Both the position numbers and the translations under genes were made by a program. Below the pieces are notes generated by a model that searched no databases, had not been told where the DNA came from, and worked only from the letters and a program-made list of their open reading frames with translations. Source: Caballeronia calidae (GTDB lineage Bacteria; Pseudomonadota; Gammaproteobacteria; Burkholderiales; Burkholderiaceae). Taken from it: a DNA stretch of 64,000 bases. Where the stretch lies: assembly GCF_900044055.2 (NCBI RefSeq), contig NZ_FCOX02000002.1:124001-188000 (forward strand). Direction: 5' to 3'. How positions within the stretch are numbered: position 1 is the first letter of the stretch; the number at the start of each line of letters is the position of its first letter. Below are positions 60,582-64,000 of the stretch, piece after piece.

Positions 60582-62174
60582 TCAGGTCACCGGCGCCGGA
60601 TTGAACAGCACGAGCGCGTTGTGCAGTTTCAGCGCCTCGGCCTTCGTCTGCTGCTTCCCGCTCGCGACATCGAGCATCAGGCGGAACAGCTCCCAGCCCA
60701 CATCCGCGATGGTCGCTTCGCCCGTCGCGATGGTGCCCGCGTTCACGTCCATCAGATCGTGCCAGCGGCGCGCGAGATCCGAGCGCGTCGCGACCTTGAG
60801 CACCGGCACTTCCGCGAGGCTGTACGGCGTGCCGCGCCCCGTCGTGAACACATGCAGGTTGATGCCCGCCGCGAGCTGCAGCGTGCCGCAGATGAAATCG
60901 CTCGCGGGCGTCGCCGCGTAGATCAGACCCTTCTGCTTCACCTTCTCGCCCGGCGACAGCACGCCGGAAATGGCCGAGCTTCCCGACTTGACGATGGAGC
61001 CCATCGCCTTCTCGACGATGTTCGACAGCCCGCCCTTCTTGTTGCCCGGCGTCGTGTTCGCGCTGCGGTCCGCGCCGCCGCGCTTCAGGTAATCGTCGTA
61101 CCACTGCATCTCGCGGATGATGGCCTGCGCCACTTCGCCGTTCGCCGCGCGCGCCGTCAGTTGCGCGACGCCATCGCGCACTTCCGTGACTTCCGAGAAC
61201 ATCACCGTCGCGCCCGCGCGCACCAGCAGATCCGTCGCGAAGCCGACAGCCGGATTCGCCGTCAGGCCCGAAAACGCATCGCTGCCGCCGCACTGCACGC
61301 CGACGACGAGATCGGCCGCGGAGCACGTCTCGCGCCGGCGATTGTTCAGGCGCTTCAAATGAGTTTCCGCCATGCGCATGATCGACTCGATCATCGACGC
61401 GAAGCCGACGTGCGATTCGTCCTGCAGCACGACCGTGCCGCCGTTGTCGTCGTGCGTGTTGTCGCCGATATCCGCGACGTCTTCCGTTTCCGCCGACGCC
61501 GACGCGATCGGAATGGTGCCCGGCGGCATCAGGCGTTCCGGCTGCAGCTTCTCGCAGCCGAGGGACACCATCATCACTTCGCCGCCGAAGTTCGGATTCA
61601 GCGCGATGTTGCGCACGGTGCGGATGGGCACCATCGCGTCGGGCGCGTCGATGGCGACGCCGCAGCCGTAGGTGTGGCCGAGGCTCACGACATCGTCGAC
61701 ATTCGGGTATTGCGGCAGCAATTCCGCCTTGATGCGCGTGACCGCGTGCTGCACGACATCCGCGACGCATTGCACGGTGGTCGTGATCGCGAGGATGTTG
61801 CGCGTGCCGACCGAGCCGTCCGCATTGCGATAGCCCTCGAACGTGAAGCCTTCGAGCGGCGATTCGTCCGGCGCCTTGATCGTCGCGATGGGCAGGTCGT
61901 GCAGTTCGGGCGGCGTCGGCATGCGCGTGACGTGCTCGTTGATCCAGCTTCCCTTCGGCAGCGCTCTGGTCGCATAGCCGATCACCACGTTGTAGCGGAT
62001 CACCGCGTCGCCTTCCGCGAGATCCTTCAGCGCGACCTTGTGACCTTGCGGCACGCGCTCGCGCAGCACGAGGCCATCGGCGAACGTGGCGCCTTCGCCG
62101 AGACCGCCGTCGTTCACCACGATCGCGACGTTGTCGTCCGGATGGACGCGAATATAGAGAGGGGACTGATTCAT
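60582..62174 (-). CDS. garD: Galactarate dehydratase GarD
   Basis: The 530-aa protein has the N-terminal SAF-like domain ([20 protein letters not shown]) and the large GarD/UxaA domain with [40 protein letters not shown] and [21 protein letters not shown] precedes ATG 62174; a codon at 62198 gives a longer frame without support. It dehydrates galactarate to 5-dehydro-4-deoxy-glucarate, the substrate of the divergent kdgD product. A shared operator pair lies between the two genes. Confidence 0.95.
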   Translation of the reverse strand: MNQSPLYIRVHPDDNVAIVVNDGGLGEGATFADGLVLRERVPQGHKVALKDLAEGDAVIRYNVVIGYATRALPKGSWINEHVTRMPTPPELHDLPIATIKAPDESPLEGFTFEGYRNADGSVGTRNILAITTTVQCVADVVQHAVTRIKAELLPQYPNVDDVVSLGHTYGCGVAIDAPDAMVPIRTVRNIALNPNFGGEVMMVSLGCEKLQPERLMPPGTIPIASASAETEDVADIGDNTHDDNGGTVVLQDESHVGFASMIESIMRMAETHLKRLNNRRRETCSAADLVVGVQCGGSDAFSGLTANPAVGFATDLLVRAGATVMFSEVTEVRDGVAQLTARAANGEVAQAIIREMQWYDDYLKRGGADRSANTTPGNKKGGLSNIVEKAMGSIVKSGSSAISGVLSPGEKVKQKGLIYAATPASDFICGTLQLAAGINLHVFTTGRGTPYSLAEVPVLKVATRSDLARRWHDLMDVNAGTIATGEATIADVGWELFRLMLDVASGKQQTKAEALKLHNALVLFNPAPVT

Positions 62175-62222
62175 TCTGACGAATCCTTGAGCGAACACCG
62201 CGCGGCTGCGGCTTGGAGTTAT

Positions 62223-62245
62223 GTCATCCTACAACATAGACAGTC
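62223..62245. promoter_or_regulatory. Operator arm facing garD
   Basis: A 23-nt arm whose reverse complement matches 62306-62328 at 22 of 23 positions. It contains CTACAACATAGAC, a GntR/FCD-like half-site pattern. Its centre is 60 bp from the garD ATG, and a TATAAT-like ATAACT lies on the minus strand immediately after it. Confidence 0.75.
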
Positions 62246-62305
62246 ACAATTGGTAAGTATTTACCCGAGTCGATTGATCTTACTGGCTTAAATCGATTGT
62301 ACGAC

Positions 62306-62328
62306 GACTGTCTATGTTGTACGATGAC
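62306..62328. promoter_or_regulatory. Operator arm facing kdgD
   Basis: Inverted copy of the 62223-62245 arm with one mismatch (C at 62322 against C at 62229). Its centre is 58 bp from the kdgD ATG, and the following TATAAG at 62330-62335 is a good -10 candidate, so the site would overlap the -35 region and suit repression. Centre spacing between arms is 83 bp, about eight helical turns. Confidence 0.75.
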
Positions 62329-62374
62329 TTATAAGCTCGGCAACCGCCGGTCGCTGACCAACGAGATCCACACC

Positions 62375-63292
62375 ATGACGACACCGCAAGAACTGAAGCA
62401 AATCGTTTCTGAAGGCCTGCTCTCCTTCCCCATCACGGACTTCGACAAACAAGGCAACTTCCGCGCGGACACCTACGCGCAGCGCCTCGAATGGCTGGCT
62501 CCGTATGGTGCTTCGGCGCTGTTCGTCGCGGGCGGCACGGGCGAGTTCTTCTCGCTGACGCAACCCGAATATTCGCAGATCGTGAAGACGGCCACCGAAG
62601 TGTGCCGCGGCAAGGTGCCGATTCTCGCGGGCGCGGGCGGCCCGACCCGCACGGCCATCGCGTTCGCGCAGGAAGCCGAGAAGCAAGGCGCGCAAGGCAT
62701 TCTGCTGATGCCGCACTATCTGACGGAAGCGTCGCAGGAAGGCATCCGCGCGCACGCCGAAGAAGTCTGCCGCGCCGTGCCGAACATGGGCGTCATCATC
62801 TACAACCGCGCCAACTCGAAGCTCAACGCAGACATGCTGGAGCAACTCGCGGACACGTGCCCGAACCTGATCGGCTTCAAGGACGGCGTCGGTGAAATCG
62901 AGAACATGGTGACGATCCGCCGCCGTCTCGGCGACCGCTTCTCGTACCTCGGCGGCCTGCCGACGGCCGAAGTCTACGCCGCCGCATACAAGGCGCTGGG
63001 CGTGCCGGTGTACTCGTCGGCGGTGTTCAACTTCATCCCGAAGACCGCGATGGAGTTCTACCGCGCGATCGCCGCGGACGACCACGCGACCGTCGGCAAG
63101 CTGATCGACGAATTCTTCCTGCCGTACCTGAAGATCCGCAATCGCAAGGCGGGCTATGCGGTGTCGATCGTCAAGGCAGGCGCGAAGCTCGTCGGCCACG
63201 ACGCGGGTCCGGTGCGCGCGCCGCTGACCGATCTGACCGAAGAAGAGCTCGAGCAGCTCGACGTGCTGATCAAGAAGCTCGGCGCGCAGTAA
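62375..63292 (+). CDS. kdgD: 5-dehydro-4-deoxyglucarate dehydratase KdgD
   Basis: The 305-aa DHDPS/NAL-family protein has [16 protein letters not shown] at the N-terminus, the [10 protein letters not shown] substrate loop, YNRAN and the Schiff-base lysine in [12 protein letters not shown]. It dehydrates and decarboxylates 5-dehydro-4-deoxyglucarate to 2,5-dioxopentanoate (alpha-ketoglutarate semialdehyde). ATG 62375 gives family length; the upstream frame from 62297 lies in the promoter region. It acts directly after GarD. Confidence 0.95.
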   Translation: MTTPQELKQIVSEGLLSFPITDFDKQGNFRADTYAQRLEWLAPYGASALFVAGGTGEFFSLTQPEYSQIVKTATEVCRGKVPILAGAGGPTRTAIAFAQEAEKQGAQGILLMPHYLTEASQEGIRAHAEEVCRAVPNMGVIIYNRANSKLNADMLEQLADTCPNLIGFKDGVGEIENMVTIRRRLGDRFSYLGGLPTAEVYAAAYKALGVPVYSSAVFNFIPKTAMEFYRAIAADDHATVGKLIDEFFLPYLKIRNRKAGYAVSIVKAGAKLVGHDAGPVRAPLTDLTEEELEQLDVLIKKLGAQ

Positions 63293-63302
63293 GCAATACG
63301 AC

Positions 63303-63467
63303 ACGCAATGAAGTTGCGTAGCACCGGAGCGAGGCGCTGAAGCGCCAGCTCCGGTCGCAGGAGACAAGCGAAGCGGGGGAACGCGTGACGCCGCAAGGCG
63401 TGGTGCGTCGCTTCGCACACGAGGGCCGCTCGAGGACGAACCGAGTGGCCCTGCGTGCATCAGCACG
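63303..63467 (+). other. Structured intergenic RNA element: six consecutive hairpins
   Basis: Between kdgD and the MFS carrier gene every stretch can fold locally: ACGCAA/TTGCGT (63303-63319); ACCGGAGC..GGCGC-TGAA-GCGCC..GCTCCGGT (63323-63355); ACGCC-GCAA-GGCGT with a GNRA loop (63388-63401); GTGCG/CGCAC (63403-63418); an 11-bp arm AGGGCCGCTCG/CGAGTGGCCCT with one G-U pair (63422-63452); and CGTGC-ATCA-GCACG (63454-63467). The MFS ribosome site follows about 15 nt later. It may be a leader or processing element; not a family I recognise. Confidence 0.6.
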
Positions 63468-63488
63468 TTCGAGTGAAAGGGGAAGTCC

Positions 63489-64000
63489 ATGTCCATGAGC
63501 CGCACCGCGAATCCCGCGGACGTCATGAAGCGCACCAAGGTGCGTTATCTCATTCTGTTGCTGATCTTCGTGATCACGACGTTCAACTACGCGGACCGCG
63601 CGACCTTGTCCGTGACCGGCTCCGCGATGCGCGCCGAATTCGGCTTCGATGCGATCCGCATGGGTTACATCTTCTCGGCCTTCAGCTGGGCGTATGTGCT
63701 CTCGCAAGTGCCCGCGGGCTGGCTGCTCGACCGCTTCGGCGCGCGGCGCGTGTATGCGGCGAGCATCTTCCTGTGGTCGCTCTTCACGCTGCTGCAGAGC
63801 TCGATCGGCCTGCTCGGCAGCGCGGCCACCGCCGTGACCGCCCTCTTCGTGCTGCGTTTCGCGATGGGCGCGGCGGAAGCGCCCGCGTTCCCGGCCAATG
63901 CGAAAGTCGTCGCGAGCTGGTTCCCGACGAAGGAGCGCGGCACCGCATCGGCGATCTTCAACTCCGCGCAGTATTTCGCGGCTGTCGTCTTCACGCCGTT
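63489..64000 (+). CDS. MFS aldarate transporter (GudP/GarP-like), 3' end outside window
   Basis: The open frame from ATG 63489 (AAAGGGGAAG upstream) runs through the window edge, 170 codons visible. It begins MSMSRTANPADVMKRTKVRY and has the anion:cation symporter hallmarks TTFNYADRATLSVTGSAM in helix 1 and AGWLLDRFGARRVYA in the 2-3 loop, then GAAEAPAFPANAKVV. This fits glucarate/galactarate:proton symporters. It follows kdgD by 196 bp and should import the substrate of GarD. Confidence 0.88.
   Translation, partial: MSMSRTANPADVMKRTKVRYLILLLIFVITTFNYADRATLSVTGSAMRAEFGFDAIRMGYIFSAFSWAYVLSQVPAGWLLDRFGARRVYAASIFLWSLFTLLQSSIGLLGSAATAVTALFVLRFAMGAAEAPAFPANAKVVASWFPTKERGTASAIFNSAQYFAAVVFTP

Noticed and set aside
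1..64000. CRISPR arrays, insertion sequences, prophage, tRNA or rRNA genes
   Set aside because: No spaced direct repeats, transposase or integrase frames, or tRNA/rRNA-like sequence were recognised on either strand.

Overview
The window is GC-rich, densely packed bacterial DNA, and its gene content points to a Burkholderiaceae member of the Paraburkholderia/Caballeronia/Burkholderia type. Supporting families are the GarD/KdgD aldarate pathway, a NodT-type RND efflux operon, PqiABC, paired DUF2950/DUF3300 genes, and a DUF3141-Pta-AckA-FabI cluster. The genus is inferred from gene content alone. Nothing looks like an insertion sequence, prophage, CRISPR array, rRNA or tRNA. This is chromosomal or chromid-type accessory metabolism rather than a mobile island.

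Layout. (1) 1-5.4 kb: an MBL-fold hydrolase gene interrupted by an in-frame TAG, an NmrA-like NAD(P)-binding protein, then a LacI regulator divergent from a sugar-binding protein, a membrane desaturase/hydroxylase and a Rieske ferredoxin. The last three match the MocB-MocD-MocE module of rhizopine catabolism. (2) 5.4-7.3 kb, minus strand: DUF4142 protein, cupredoxin, ECF sigma factor and a secreted Cys-rich protein. (3) 7.4-11.1 kb: GntR/UTRA regulator divergent from a fumarase-superfamily lyase and a DctA-type carrier, with two perfect 16-bp palindromes between them. (4) 11.2-16.0 kb: GH63-type glucosidase, universal stress protein, and an aldehyde dehydrogenase lacking its catalytic Cys and other active-site residues. 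(5) 16.2-18.2 kb: acetate permease ActP with its DUF485 partner. (6) 19.0-28.5 kb: a six-gene run of RND adaptor, pump, outer-membrane factor and PqiA-PqiB-PqiC, with the last five genes tightly coupled. (7) 28.5-36.6 kb, minus strand: DUF3141 (PhaC-like), Pta, AckA, FabI and an unknown protein, then PPK2, an RRM protein and a small membrane protein. (8) 36.8-42.1 kb: an outer-membrane barrel protein followed by six exported proteins on the opposite strand. (9) 42.4-50.3 kb, minus strand: VIT-like membrane protein, D-2-hydroxyacid dehydrogenase, AspT-type exchanger, GlgX and GlgP. (10) 50.6-60.5 kb: SulP transporter, MalT-like LuxR regulator divergent from a Usp/degenerate-hemerythrin fusion, quinone oxidoreductase plus TauD-like dioxygenase, an M20 amidohydrolase and an MFS carrier. 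(11) 60.6-64.0 kb: galactarate dehydratase GarD divergent from KdgD and an MFS aldarate carrier that runs off the window.

The genes from about 11 to 55 kb fit energy-limited or low-oxygen persistence: glycogen and glucan breakdown, acetate kinase ATP generation, D-lactate-type dehydrogenase, polyphosphate kinase and stress proteins. This resembles the low-oxygen-activated (lxa) locus described in Burkholderia cenocepacia; that comparison comes from memory of gene content, not from an alignment. The most unusual signals are the aldehyde dehydrogenase pseudoenzyme, the six consecutive hairpins between kdgD and the MFS gene, the mirrored 23-bp operator arms at garD/kdgD, the Moc-like cassette without a permease, and the degenerate Usp-hemerythrin fusion.
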